Shown in pieces: positions 6,894 through 14,998 of a stretch of 26,457 nt of DNA; position 1 is the stretch's first letter, and each line of letters starts with the position of its first letter. This stretch comes from CAZPBC01 sp964584775 (lineage in GTDB: Bacteria > Chlamydiota > Chlamydiia > Chlamydiales > SLFE01): NCBI GenBank assembly GCA_964584775.1, contig CAZPBC010000022.1, positions 1 through 26,457 on the forward strand. Reading direction: 5' to 3'. The notes beneath the pieces were generated by a model. That model was not told the origin of the DNA and did not search any database. It saw only the letters and a list, made by a program, of their open reading frames with translations. The position numbers and the translations under genes are program-made.

Positions 6894-7975
6894 GTTAACC
6901 ACCTTTCGACGAGGGTAGAGAGCTGCGTTTGACCCTGTCTTGCAGCGTAGGCCTGGAGCCTCTCCCTCTTCGCATCTTTATCTAATAAAAGTTTATCGAC
7001 GGCTGTCGCTAGTTTATCCACGGTGAGTTCTTTTTCCAAAAGAAGCGTAACTGCATCAGACCCCTCTTGAAAGAGGCGTGCATTTTTTGTTTGGTGTTGG
7101 TCTGCTGCAAAGGGATAGGGAATCAGCACCCCCGGAACCGCAAAATGGATCTGTTCAGAGATCGTCCCCGCTCCCGCTCTCGTGATCGAAAGGTCTGCAG
7201 CTGCCCAGGCATACTGCATCTCTTTTTCAAAGGGAAGAAAGACGCCTTGAACTCCCCACTTTTTGTAGAGAGGAAGATAGATCGCCGCTTCTTCTTCCGA
7301 TCCAAAAAGATGGATCACTTGCAGCGACTTCCCTTGATCGACGAGTTGTTGGATCGCATGTGCAGCTAGATCATTCAGGTGTTTTGCTCCAAGAGAGCCG
7401 CCAAAAGCAAGCACTGTTGTGACTTTAGGGTCCAGCCCGTAGTGAGCCAGCGCTTCTTCTTTAGAGGGTGGGTGGAGGAGGTTTTTACGCAGCGGCATCC
7501 GTGCCGTCGCTGTCTCTCCACTTAAGTATTTTTCTGAACCTGGAAAATGGACGATCGATTGCTTTGCAAAACGAGAGAAAAAACGCTCGACTTTACCTGG
7601 GATGGAATCACGGACGTGCAAGACGATCGGTGTTCTCCGTATCAGTGCTGCAAAGAGAAGTGGAGCAGAGTGGTAACTCCCAAAACCCACGATCAGATCC
7701 GGTTGATAACTTTTTAGAACCTGCAGAGATTCTAGGGTTCCCTTCAAAAGGGTTCCCCAGGCTTTGAGCGCTTTGAAGGGGTTTTTCTGAAAGGGAGGTG
7801 CTGAGGAAACGTCACTGAAAGACGTCGGGAAACTCTCCTGGAGTGTATGCGAGGCGAGCTTCGCGCCGGCGAGATGGACTTCGTATCCTTCCTCCATGAG
7901 CTCTTCAGCAAGAGAGATCGCAGGAAAGAGGTGTCCCCCTGTTCCTCCCACTGCCATCAACACACGTTTTTTCAT
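6890..7975 (-). CDS. murG: UDP-GlcNAc:undecaprenyl-PP-MurNAc-pentapeptide transferase (MurG)
   Basis: MurG is a peripheral membrane GT-B glycosyltransferase that adds GlcNAc to lipid I to give lipid II on the cytoplasmic face. The 361 residues match the family in length. The glycine-rich GGTGGHLFPAISLAEEL loop (about 10-26) contacts the lipid diphosphate. LIVGFGSYHSAPLLFAAL, LAFGGSLGAKHLN and the C-terminal ITRAGAGTISEQIHFAVPGVLIPYPFAADQHQ block supply the UDP-GlcNAc site. The family usually has RAGAM or RAGAS; RAGAG here is a mild variant. The ATG overlaps the ftsW TGA (ATGA), and the stop overlaps the murC ATG in the same way, so all three are coupled. Confidence 0.96.
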   Translation of the reverse strand: MKKRVLMAVGGTGGHLFPAISLAEELMEEGYEVHLAGAKLASHTLQESFPTSFSDVSSAPPFQKNPFKALKAWGTLLKGTLESLQVLKSYQPDLIVGFGSYHSAPLLFAALIRRTPIVLHVRDSIPGKVERFFSRFAKQSIVHFPGSEKYLSGETATARMPLRKNLLHPPSKEEALAHYGLDPKVTTVLAFGGSLGAKHLNDLAAHAIQQLVDQGKSLQVIHLFGSEEEAAIYLPLYKKWGVQGVFLPFEKEMQYAWAAADLSITRAGAGTISEQIHFAVPGVLIPYPFAADQHQTKNARLFQEGSDAVTLLLEKELTVDKLATAVDKLLLDKDAKRERLQAYAARQGQTQLSTLVERWLT

Positions 7976-9063
7976 CGAACTCGAGCCCTTTTCATAGTAG
8001 ATTCACTCAAGATTAGACCGATTGCCCCCATATTCGCAATTAAAGATGTCCCCCCCTGACTAAAAAAGGGAAGGTTGAGTCCGGTACTGGGAAGGAGTCC
8101 AGAAACGACGCCTAAATTCATAAAGGCTTGAAACCCGATCAAAAAAGAGAGGGTTGCGATGTAGGCTGCTTCCTCGTGACTCTCTCGGCGGTAAGCAATC
8201 GAAATCCCCACATAGGCAAGAAGCATATAAGAAGAGATCAGGACCAACGTCCCGACAAAACCAAACTCCTCTGCATAGATCGCTCCGATGTAGTCGTTTT
8301 GCGCCTCGGGAAGGTAACTCATCTTCTGTAAACTGGAGCCTGGTCCTCGTCCAAAGAGCCCTCCTGACCCTGCAGCAATCTTAGCTTGGTAGGGCTGGTG
8401 CCCTTTTCCTAAAAGATCCATCTCAGGATTCATATACACTTTTAGGCGAGCTCGGACGTAGGGCAAGTTAACAGCAACGACTCCCAGGCACAGAGTGGCA
8501 ACAGCTATAGGAAGCGCCCAGATTTTCAGGGGAACCCGCGTGAACACACAAAGCGTCATGAGAGCGATTCCAATCACCCCCACCGTTCCGTTGTTGGGCT
8601 CAATGAGAATTAAAAAAAGAGGGATTGTGAGAGGCCACATCCTTTTTAAAAAGGGAAAGAAGGTCAGCTGATCGACATCCACTCCGCGAAGAGCAAAAAG
8701 AAAGTAAGCGGGAGCGATGAGCTTCACAAACTCTGAGGGTTGAAAAGTCACTACCCCTAGAGTGATCCATCGGTGGGAGCCGTTGACCGAACGGCCCACC
8801 ACCGGAAAAAAACAAACGAGAAGAAAAAAGGAAAAGAGAGCAAGAAGAGCAGGGCTCTTATCGATCCAGCGTTTCACTCCGTAAGAGGCGAGAAAAATGC
8901 CTACAAACAGACCCAACATCCCATAGAAGAGCTGCTTGAGAACGACGACAAGGGTCGAACGCTCGAGGTCCATATCCAAAATTTCAGCGGAGGTGGTGTT
9001 GAAGATCATCACAATGCCGAGAGCATATAGAACGGCTGTGAGCGTAATCGCAAGAAATCTCAA
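7972..9063 (-). CDS. ftsW: FtsW, SEDS-family division glycosyltransferase
   Basis: A 363-residue polytopic membrane protein of the SEDS family (FtsW/RodA), which polymerises lipid II together with a class B PBP. Family signatures are visible: NTTSAEILD after the first helix, GSHRWITLGVVTFQPSEFVKL, the large loop GGLFGRGPGSSLQKMSYLPEAQNDYIGAIYAEEFGFVGT, and the final SQGGTSLIANMGAIGLIL. The order of neighbours (nlpD upstream, murG downstream) is that of CT759-CT761. The only plausible start is TTG at 9063, 12 nt after the nlpD stop; in-frame TAG codons close the frame just upstream, and no clear ribosome-binding sequence precedes it. Translation probably depends on coupling to nlpD. FtsW rather than RodA is supported by context. 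Confidence 0.94.
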   Translation of the reverse strand: MRFLAITLTAVLYALGIVMIFNTTSAEILDMDLERSTLVVVLKQLFYGMLGLFVGIFLASYGVKRWIDKSPALLALFSFFLLVCFFPVVGRSVNGSHRWITLGVVTFQPSEFVKLIAPAYFLFALRGVDVDQLTFFPFLKRMWPLTIPLFLILIEPNNGTVGVIGIALMTLCVFTRVPLKIWALPIAVATLCLGVVAVNLPYVRARLKVYMNPEMDLLGKGHQPYQAKIAAGSGGLFGRGPGSSLQKMSYLPEAQNDYIGAIYAEEFGFVGTLVLISSYMLLAYVGISIAYRRESHEEAAYIATLSFLIGFQAFMNLGVVSGLLPSTGLNLPFFSQGGTSLIANMGAIGLILSESTMKRARVR

Positions 9064-9075
9064 CGTGTGTGACTA

Positions 9076-9762
9076 CTATCTAATACGAATCTTCTGGCCA
9101 ATTTTTAAGTTCTTTGCCTTCGCTTCATCCAAATTGTTCAGGCGAAGGATTTCAGAGTAAGACACCCCTTTCTTCTTAGCGATTTTCCAAGGGTTATCTC
9201 CACTCTCGACAATATAGTACTCCACACCCGTTGGAGTGGGTGCAGGAGGGGGGGTGTCGACTGTTGCGACGGGCTGGCTTCCCACAGGGACTTTCAATTT
9301 TTGGCCGATACGCAACTTGTCGTTCGGAAGGTTGTTGAGCTGCTTGAGATCTTTAACTGTCGTCTTATTGGCACGGGCGAGTCTCTCCAGACTGTCACCC
9401 CGTTTTACCGTAATGGTCACGATCTTTTCTTGTACTTCAGGAAGCTCTTCTTCGACGGGCTCCGCCTCATCCTTCATTGTATAGCGATTGAGGGCTTCAT
9501 CTCCCTCATCGGTCACCGAACGCTTTGGAGTTTCAGCCAGGGCGATTTGTTCAACTTCTTGCTTCACCGGTGTTTGACTGACCTCCTGCCTTACTGGAGA
9601 AGTGACGGCGGGGGTGGGCACTGAACTGCTTGTCGAAATGAGTGGCGCCTGGGGGCGGCTTTCTACCTGCGGCTCATCAAAGCTGAGGGAAGTGATAAAA
9701 AGAACGGTCAAAAGACCCACATTTAACAACACTGCAACTAGGATTGTATCTTTTCGACTCAT
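9076..9762 (-). CDS. nlpD: NlpD-like protein with two LysM domains
   Basis: A 228-residue protein with a single N-terminal hydrophobic helix (about 7-24) that acts as an uncleaved anchor; I see no lipobox cysteine. A low-complexity linker rich in Pro, Glu, Thr and Ser spans about 30-112. Two LysM domains follow, at 116-159 (ITVKRGDSLERLARANKTTV to KLKVP) and 182-227 (YIVESGDNPWKIAKKKGVSY to KIRIR). LysM domains bind the GlcNAc-containing glycan backbone. Chlamydial orthologues (CT759) are called NlpD and act at the division septum with the amidase AmiA. Unlike enterobacterial NlpD, this protein ends at the second LysM and has no LytM/M23 domain. It starts 4 nt after murD and is followed closely by ftsW. 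Confidence 0.85.
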   Translation of the reverse strand: MSRKDTILVAVLLNVGLLTVLFITSLSFDEPQVESRPQAPLISTSSSVPTPAVTSPVRQEVSQTPVKQEVEQIALAETPKRSVTDEGDEALNRYTMKDEAEPVEEELPEVQEKIVTITVKRGDSLERLARANKTTVKDLKQLNNLPNDKLRIGQKLKVPVGSQPVATVDTPPPAPTPTGVEYYIVESGDNPWKIAKKKGVSYSEILRLNNLDEAKAKNLKIGQKIRIR

Positions 9763-9766
9763 AACG

Positions 9767-10972
9767 TCACCCGCTCCTTAAAAGTCCTTTAAACATCTCT
9801 CCGCGCTTTTGAAAATTCTCAAACTGGTCAAAGCTCGCGCACCCTGGAGATAGTAACACAGACCCTCCTGATTTGGCAATCGACTGTGCAAATTCTGTGG
9901 CACTCTTGAGATCTTCAAAGCAGTGAGTCTCAAACGCTTCCCCTAGCTCCTTCTGGATGATCGGAGCGGCTTCACCTAAGAGGCAGAGCGCCTGCACTTT
10001 ACCTTTAAAAGCTTCAAGCCAAGGGAGATAAGAACTCCCCTTGTGCTGCCCTCCTGCGATCAATACGATCGGGCTCGGCACCACCTCCACAGCACGGAGT
10101 GTCGACTCAATGTTGGTCGCCTTGCTATCGTTGAAATACGAAACCCCCTCCTTCTCTACCACAAACTCAAGACGGTGAGGGGGCTTTTGGAACGCTTCTG
10201 CCGCTTTCAAAAACTCTTTAGCATTCACACCATACAGTCGACAAAGGGAGTAAGCCGCCATCAGGTTCTCTTCCACAAAGGTGAAAGGACGTTTCAACCC
10301 CAAGTCTTCTGCAAACTGTTGAAAGGGCTCCGCACCCTCCACAATTTGGGACTCATGCACATAAAGAGGTGCCCCCGGCTTTAAAATGGAACGGATCCTG
10401 AGCTTTGCTGCACGGTATGCCTCAAAAGAGGCGTAGCGGTCGAGGTGATCGGGGGTGATTTCAAGGATCACTCCTCCTTCTAAGGCGGGTGTTTCAGTCC
10501 ACTCGAGCATATAAGAACTGAGTTCAACGACCCCCACCTCCCCACCTGGGTTTCGAGCCCAGTCGAGAATTGGAGTGCCATTGTTGCCCACAGCCCGTGC
10601 AGCCCTTCCAGAGCGCTGTAGAACAAACGCTGTGAGTTCTGTCACTGTCGTTTTTCCATTGGTCCCGGTGATACCGATGAGAGGATTTTGAACCCGCCTC
10701 AAGGCGAGCTCCACATCAGCAATTTTCTCTCCAGCCCCTTGAAGAAGTGGATGGTCCGGATGCACGCCGGGGCTCAGATAGACGCAGTCATACTCTGCCG
10801 AAGGCGCTGGGTTCAAAATGAGCCCCTTCGAAACGAGTTCCTGGATCTCCGGTTGATCCTTGAGCTTCTCTATCCGGTCATCATACGCTTCTAACCCCTC
10901 CTCCCCCTCTAAGTAACGAGCGAAGGAACATCCAGTAAGACCTAAACCGAGAATGAGGGATTTCTTTGTCAT
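9767..10972 (-). CDS. murD: UDP-MurNAc-L-Ala-D-Glu ligase (MurD)
   Basis: MurD adds D-Glu to UDP-MurNAc-L-Ala in the cytoplasm. The 401-residue protein has the N-terminal Rossmann start (SLILGLGLTGCSFARYL), the ATP loop GITGTNGKTTVTEL at 100-113, VVELSSYMLEW, ITPDHLDRYASFEAYRAAKL and the C-terminal FNDSKATNIESTLRAVE and LSPGCASFDQFENFQKRGEMFK blocks, all typical of MurD. It is slightly shorter than the E. coli enzyme (about 438 residues). The frame is open 28 codons further upstream, but that part reads like antisense to mraY. ATG 10972 overlaps the mraY TGA as ATGA and is the better start. Confidence 0.96.
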   Translation of the reverse strand: MTKKSLILGLGLTGCSFARYLEGEEGLEAYDDRIEKLKDQPEIQELVSKGLILNPAPSAEYDCVYLSPGVHPDHPLLQGAGEKIADVELALRRVQNPLIGITGTNGKTTVTELTAFVLQRSGRAARAVGNNGTPILDWARNPGGEVGVVELSSYMLEWTETPALEGGVILEITPDHLDRYASFEAYRAAKLRIRSILKPGAPLYVHESQIVEGAEPFQQFAEDLGLKRPFTFVEENLMAAYSLCRLYGVNAKEFLKAAEAFQKPPHRLEFVVEKEGVSYFNDSKATNIESTLRAVEVVPSPIVLIAGGQHKGSSYLPWLEAFKGKVQALCLLGEAAPIIQKELGEAFETHCFEDLKSATEFAQSIAKSGGSVLLSPGCASFDQFENFQKRGEMFKGLLRSG

Positions 10973-12192
10973 TGTATTTTGAGAGAGAGGACACCGATGA
11001 TTGCAAAAAGGAAACTGAGAATCCAAAAGCGGACTACGACTTTCGTTTCGGGCCACCCCTTGTATTCAAAGTGGTGGTGGATGGGAGCACAGAGAAAGAT
11101 CCGCTTTTTATCACGAAGCCGAAATGAGAGCACTTGTAAGACCACTGAAAGAGCTTCTAAAACAAAAATCCCGCCAATGATTCCAAGAAGGAATTCACGG
11201 CGTAGCAACACCGCCGTCACACCGATGACAGCGCCGAGAGTCAACGAACCAATATCGCCCATGAAAAGCTCTGCGGGGTGGGCATTGTACCACAAGAACC
11301 CCAGACAAGCCCCGACCATAGCCGAGAGGTAGATTGCAATCTCACCGCTTCCTTCGATATAGAGAATATGCAAGTAGCGCGCGATATCGACATTATTTGA
11401 AACAAAAGCAATCAGAGCAAAACAGGAGGCAGCCATGATCAAACAGCCAGCAGCAAGCCCATCTAAACCATCAGTGAGGTTGACAGCATTCGAAGCCCCG
11501 GTCACAACAAACGCGGTGAAGAGAAAGCCAAAAAGCAGAGCAAGACCCGAGTAGACCCAGATCGGTGTCTTCATAAAGGGAAAGTAAAGTTGAGAGGCGT
11601 ACTCTTTTAAAGTCAGTGTTTGGTCCTGCACAAAAGTCTGCTCCGACACCTTAAAAGAGACTTGTTCCTTTGCTACAGGAGGAGGAAACCAACTTCTGAC
11701 ATGGATGGCCTCCGAGACAGCAGGAATATAGAGGTAACTTGCGACGAAGAGCGCGAGACCCACTTGCACAATGAGCTTTTTGCGGGGTGTCAGTCCCTTC
11801 GTATTTTTGTATTTCAGTTTCAAAAAGTCGTCATATCCACCCGCTATACCTAGGACGGCGGTGGTGATGAAAAGCAAAAGAGTGAAGGGACTTTTGAGAT
11901 CCATCCATAAAAAGAGGCTGATCACCATCGCAAAAAGGATCAAAATCCCCCCCATCGTCGGTGTATCCTCTTTTTTCGAATGGAGCTCTCCCAATTTCGG
12001 ACACTCTTCTTTGCGGATGGTCTGACCTAACTTGAGTCTTTTTAGGATGCGGATGAAAAGCGGACCGACGAGGATACTAATGAGCAGGGCTGTGATGAGA
12101 GCGAGACCCATTCGTGTAGAGGTGTAAGTGATGAAGCTGGGAATTTTCCAGTGTAGTTCTGTTTTTAACCAGTTGACTAGGAGATAAATCAT
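10969..12192 (-). CDS. mraY: Phospho-MurNAc-pentapeptide transferase (MraY)
   Basis: MraY transfers phospho-MurNAc-pentapeptide to undecaprenyl phosphate, giving lipid I. The 407-residue polytopic protein shows the family landmarks: HSKKEDTPTMGGILI at 71-85, the Asp-Asp pair in GGYDDFLK (121-122), SNAVNLTDGLDGLAAG at 234-249, AELFMGDIGSLTLGA, and the C-terminal APIHHHFEYKGWPETKVVVRFW. It is clearly longer than typical MraY (about 336-360). The extra length includes a polar periplasm-side segment at about 157-210, rich in Val, Gln, Lys and Ser. I chose ATG 12192 because it overlaps the murF stop as ATGA; an upstream frame of 35 codons inside murF is a shadow. Confidence 0.95.
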   Translation of the reverse strand: MIYLLVNWLKTELHWKIPSFITYTSTRMGLALITALLISILVGPLFIRILKRLKLGQTIRKEECPKLGELHSKKEDTPTMGGILILFAMVISLFLWMDLKSPFTLLLFITTAVLGIAGGYDDFLKLKYKNTKGLTPRKKLIVQVGLALFVASYLYIPAVSEAIHVRSWFPPPVAKEQVSFKVSEQTFVQDQTLTLKEYASQLYFPFMKTPIWVYSGLALLFGFLFTAFVVTGASNAVNLTDGLDGLAAGCLIMAASCFALIAFVSNNVDIARYLHILYIEGSGEIAIYLSAMVGACLGFLWYNAHPAELFMGDIGSLTLGAVIGVTAVLLRREFLLGIIGGIFVLEALSVVLQVLSFRLRDKKRIFLCAPIHHHFEYKGWPETKVVVRFWILSFLFAIIGVLSLKIQ

Positions 12193-13469
12193 AAGCAGTC
12201 GATCAGCTTCCACATTTGAAGAGAATTTGAACCCTTGATGAGCACAGTATCGCCTTTTTGTAACTCTTTTTGCAACGCTGTAACCAAGGAATCCCACTGG
12301 TCTGTCCAGCAGGCTGATTCTCCTGCTCCGACCTGCATCTCATCTCCATAGAGAATCAATCGATCGACCTTTGCAGCCGCATATTTAGAGATCTCTTTGT
12401 GAGAGTCATTTGAAAACTTCCCAAGCTCTTTCATCGAACCCAAAACGGCGACTTTACGCCCTCCTTCTGGCATCGCATCCAGCGCCGCCTTCACAGAGGC
12501 TGGGCTAGCATTGTAGGCATCGTCAATCAAGGTGACTCCATTTCGCTCAACCACTCTCCAACGCCCTTCAGGGAGCTTTAGCTTTGGAACCTGAGTTCCT
12601 ATTTCCTCCCAACTCAAGCCGAGTTGCCTTGCCACCGCCATCGCTCCAACTAAATTTTGGTAATGATGCACACCTGGAAGGGAGATAGAAGGCAAGTGCA
12701 CCTCTTTCCCCTTTTCTAAAACAAGAAAAGGATCACAGCTGATCAATTGATAGTCTGCATCAGCATGACTTGAGAAGGTGATTCCTCCTCTGGCCAGGTA
12801 TTCCTGCTCTTTCGGTAACACCTTTACCTTGGTCTTCCGTGAAGAAAAGATTTCCGCCTTCGCCAGAGCGATCTCTTCTAAAGAGTCAAAAAATTCCGAA
12901 TGGACCAAACTAATGTGGGTGATGAGAGCTGCCTCGGGAGGAGCCACCTCCACCAGTCGAGTCAAGTTTCCCTTCTCCGACATCGCCATCTCAAGAACCA
13001 GGCAGTCGATCTGATGGAGAGGCTGCGAGAGAACCGTGAGAGGCAAGCTCAGCTGACTGTTGTAACTGCCTGGGCTTCGCCCGACCCGAAATTTACCCTC
13101 TAAAAGAGTCGCTAGAAACTCCTTGGTTGAGGTCTTGCCAACGGTTCCTGTGACCCCGACCACCTTCACATCGGGGTGAGCCTTTAAGACCTTGTGAGCG
13201 AGCTGTTGCAGTGCCTCTGTCGTATCTTTGACCCGGATGAGAGGAAAGCCTGGGCAGTCGACCTCCTCAGACACCACCGCTCCCACAGCCCCTTTTTCTC
13301 TCACCTGGTTGATAAAATCATGCCCATCAACACGCTCGCCTGGCAGGGCAAAAAAGAGGTCTCCTTTTCGGACAAGCCTAGAATCGATTGCATAGCCGAC
13401 AACCTTCTCCTCAGAGGGGCTATCGACTCCTAACATCTCAGCAACGTCTTTCAATGAATATTCTGCCAT
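12189..13469 (-). CDS. murF: UDP-MurNAc-tripeptide-D-Ala-D-Ala ligase (MurF)
   Basis: MurF joins the D-Ala-D-Ala dipeptide made by Ddl to UDP-MurNAc-tripeptide. The 426 residues carry the N-terminal substrate domain (AIDSRLVRKGDLFFALPGERVDGHDF), the ATP loop GVTGTVGKTSTKEFLA at 105-120, a LEMAMSEKGNLTRL block, the central ITHISLVHSEFF, and the C-terminal LIDDAYNASPASVKAALDAM with GSMKELG, all typical of MurF. It is the first gene of the cell-wall operon. The 133 nt between it and the tRNA gene must hold the operon promoter, but I could not identify a convincing one on the minus strand. Confidence 0.96.
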   Translation of the reverse strand: MAEYSLKDVAEMLGVDSPSEEKVVGYAIDSRLVRKGDLFFALPGERVDGHDFINQVREKGAVGAVVSEEVDCPGFPLIRVKDTTEALQQLAHKVLKAHPDVKVVGVTGTVGKTSTKEFLATLLEGKFRVGRSPGSYNSQLSLPLTVLSQPLHQIDCLVLEMAMSEKGNLTRLVEVAPPEAALITHISLVHSEFFDSLEEIALAKAEIFSSRKTKVKVLPKEQEYLARGGITFSSHADADYQLISCDPFLVLEKGKEVHLPSISLPGVHHYQNLVGAMAVARQLGLSWEEIGTQVPKLKLPEGRWRVVERNGVTLIDDAYNASPASVKAALDAMPEGGRKVAVLGSMKELGKFSNDSHKEISKYAAAKVDRLILYGDEMQVGAGESACWTDQWDSLVTALQKELQKGDTVLIKGSNSLQMWKLIDCL

Positions 13470-13549
13470 CTCTCACCGAAATAACCAGGTTAAGAGGGAG
13501 CGCGATTTTTCACAAGAAAACATCGGAATCAGCAAAGAGGAATTTTCTC

Positions 13550-13578
13550 TTGCAAACTTTACGGCTGATTCCTAGTAT
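13550..13578 (+). promoter_or_regulatory. Promoter of the tRNA-Cys gene
   Basis: TTGCAA (13550-13555) and TAGTAT (13573-13578) are separated by exactly 17 nt, a good match to a housekeeping-sigma promoter. The expected transcription start is near 13585, about 18 nt before the mature 5' end of the tRNA. Confidence 0.65.
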
Positions 13579-13602
13579 AGAGCTTAAGACTAAAGTTCTT
13601 AT

Positions 13603-13674
13603 GGTGGCATAGCCAAGTGGTAAGGCAGAAGCCTGCAAAGCTTCCATTCCCCAGTTCGAATCTGGGTGCCACCT
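13603..13674 (+). tRNA. tRNA-Cys (anticodon GCA)
   Basis: The sequence folds as a complete cloverleaf. The acceptor stem is GGTGGCA paired with TGCCACC (7 of 7). The D arm has GCC/GGC with a GTGGTAA loop, the anticodon stem is GAAGC/GCTTC with loop CTGCAAA (anticodon GCA, Cys), and the T arm is CCCAG-TTCGAAT-CTGGG. The discriminator base is U, the identity element of tRNA-Cys. The 3' CCA is not encoded. No intron is present. Confidence 0.97.
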
Positions 13675-13787
13675 TCCCCTTTCTATCTGATGTCGATAAA
13701 GATTCTTTGATTCACCTCTCGGGTGTATCACCTTTCTGATCATCTCGAAATAGAAGCCGCTGTTTTGCGGATCACGCAGTCTTTGTT

Positions 13788-14933
13788 CTACTTGTTGTTG
13801 AGAACTGGATAACCCTCTAGCTGATGGCGCCAGGTTCGAAGAGACGAGGGATCTAGATCAACCCGCCGAAGTTTTGCATTTTTAAGCAAAAGATTGATCG
13901 CTTGGCGGTTATCCTGTTCTGCGAGCTCAAGCAGCAAGGCCACTGCCTTATGATAATCTTTAATAAGAAACACCTTAGACGAAGTCTTTAAACCCGTGAT
14001 ATAAGCCCTTGCTAAGAGAAGTTTAAATTCCGGATCCCCTCGCTTCACGCCGATGTCAGCAAGAGCTAGTGCTTCCTCATATTTTTCAGCTGCGATGTAA
14101 CGAATGAAAAGCTGAATCTGTGCAAAGTTTCCTGCTTTTGGACTGTACTTTTCAAGAATAGGAATGGTGACACGGCTCACCTCCGCATCAAATTGAACTC
14201 GTGGAGGAGGACTTACATCGTCGTCATCATCACTTCGCTCAGAAGACCTGATAGCGCATAAAACTTCTTGCTGACACTGACACTCAGGATCCCCTTTTGA
14301 AGCCCCCTTATTGAGCAATTTTGCCACATCACCCACTCGATCGCCTAAAGAAATGTCGACAACCTTCTCCCATTCATTTTTCGCCCTCTCCATTTCTGCT
14401 CTGTGACATCGATACAAAACAATAAAGGCAGGTAAATAGCCTGCTTTCACCAGTTTTGCTACCCTTTTAAATCCCTCTTCATTCTCGGAGGAATCCCAAT
14501 GGTATAGCTGCTTCGTCGCCTCAAAGAGTTCGATAGAATGAGCCTCTGGAGCGTTCAGCTTGTAAAGAAGGACTTCTGTGACCGATTCCGCGAAAGAGGG
14601 GGCCGCTAAAACTGCAGCAAGCATGGAAACCGATCCTGCTGTGAGAGGTAGGCCACCGAAGGATAAAAGAACTATCGCTGAGATTGATGCAAGACACGCA
14701 GAGAGAGCCAGCTTCACGAAAATGTGTTTACCGAGTGAGTCAGGCTGAAAGTGCTCCGCCAACTTATGACCCGCTTTCAAAACGGCAAAAGCAACAGCAG
14801 TCACCAAGCAGGCCACAGAGGCCGCAAGATAACTTAGAGCCAACGACCCTACCAAAATAGCAGTCGTTGACTTCCGGTAGAGGACCGTCCTGTGGAGGTC
14901 CCGAACAGGGGTCATGTGGGTGATTTCTCTCAC
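13788..14933 (-). CDS. Membrane protein with C-terminal Sel1-like repeat, paralogue of the upstream gene
   Basis: A 381-residue protein of unknown function. The N-terminus has the motif PVRDLHRTVLY and is followed by two hydrophobic regions (about 26-55 and 71-122), probably four membrane helices in a two-lobed layout. The soluble part (about 128-381) is helical and ends in a Sel1-like unit (HKAVALLLELAEQDNRQAIN). It aligns along its length with the gene upstream (14999-16345), most clearly at DLHxxxLY, at GYLPAFIVLYRC and in the Sel1 segment. Two-lobed membrane blocks are a mark of chlamydial inclusion-membrane proteins, so such a role is possible but inferred. The start is GTG 14933, with AAGGA at good spacing. 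The paralogue also has six residues before an internal Met, which supports this start over ATG 14915. Confidence 0.8.
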   Translation of the reverse strand: MREITHMTPVRDLHRTVLYRKSTTAILVGSLALSYLAASVACLVTAVAFAVLKAGHKLAEHFQPDSLGKHIFVKLALSACLASISAIVLLSFGGLPLTAGSVSMLAAVLAAPSFAESVTEVLLYKLNAPEAHSIELFEATKQLYHWDSSENEEGFKRVAKLVKAGYLPAFIVLYRCHRAEMERAKNEWEKVVDISLGDRVGDVAKLLNKGASKGDPECQCQQEVLCAIRSSERSDDDDDVSPPPRVQFDAEVSRVTIPILEKYSPKAGNFAQIQLFIRYIAAEKYEEALALADIGVKRGDPEFKLLLARAYITGLKTSSKVFLIKDYHKAVALLLELAEQDNRQAINLLLKNAKLRRVDLDPSSLRTWRHQLEGYPVLNNK

Positions 14934-14998
14934 TCTAGTTCCTTATATCCAAGAGATTCATATTTAGTCTGCCACGTCTAGAGAATCTGCACAAGCTT

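Noticed and set aside
10973..11056. N-terminal extension of MurD
   Set aside because: The extra 28 codons overlap mraY and do not resemble MurD; ATG 10972 forms an ATGA overlap and begins exactly at the Rossmann strand.
12193..12297. N-terminal extension of MraY
   Set aside because: The extra 35 codons lie inside murF, are basic and polar, and precede a perfect ATGA-coupled start.
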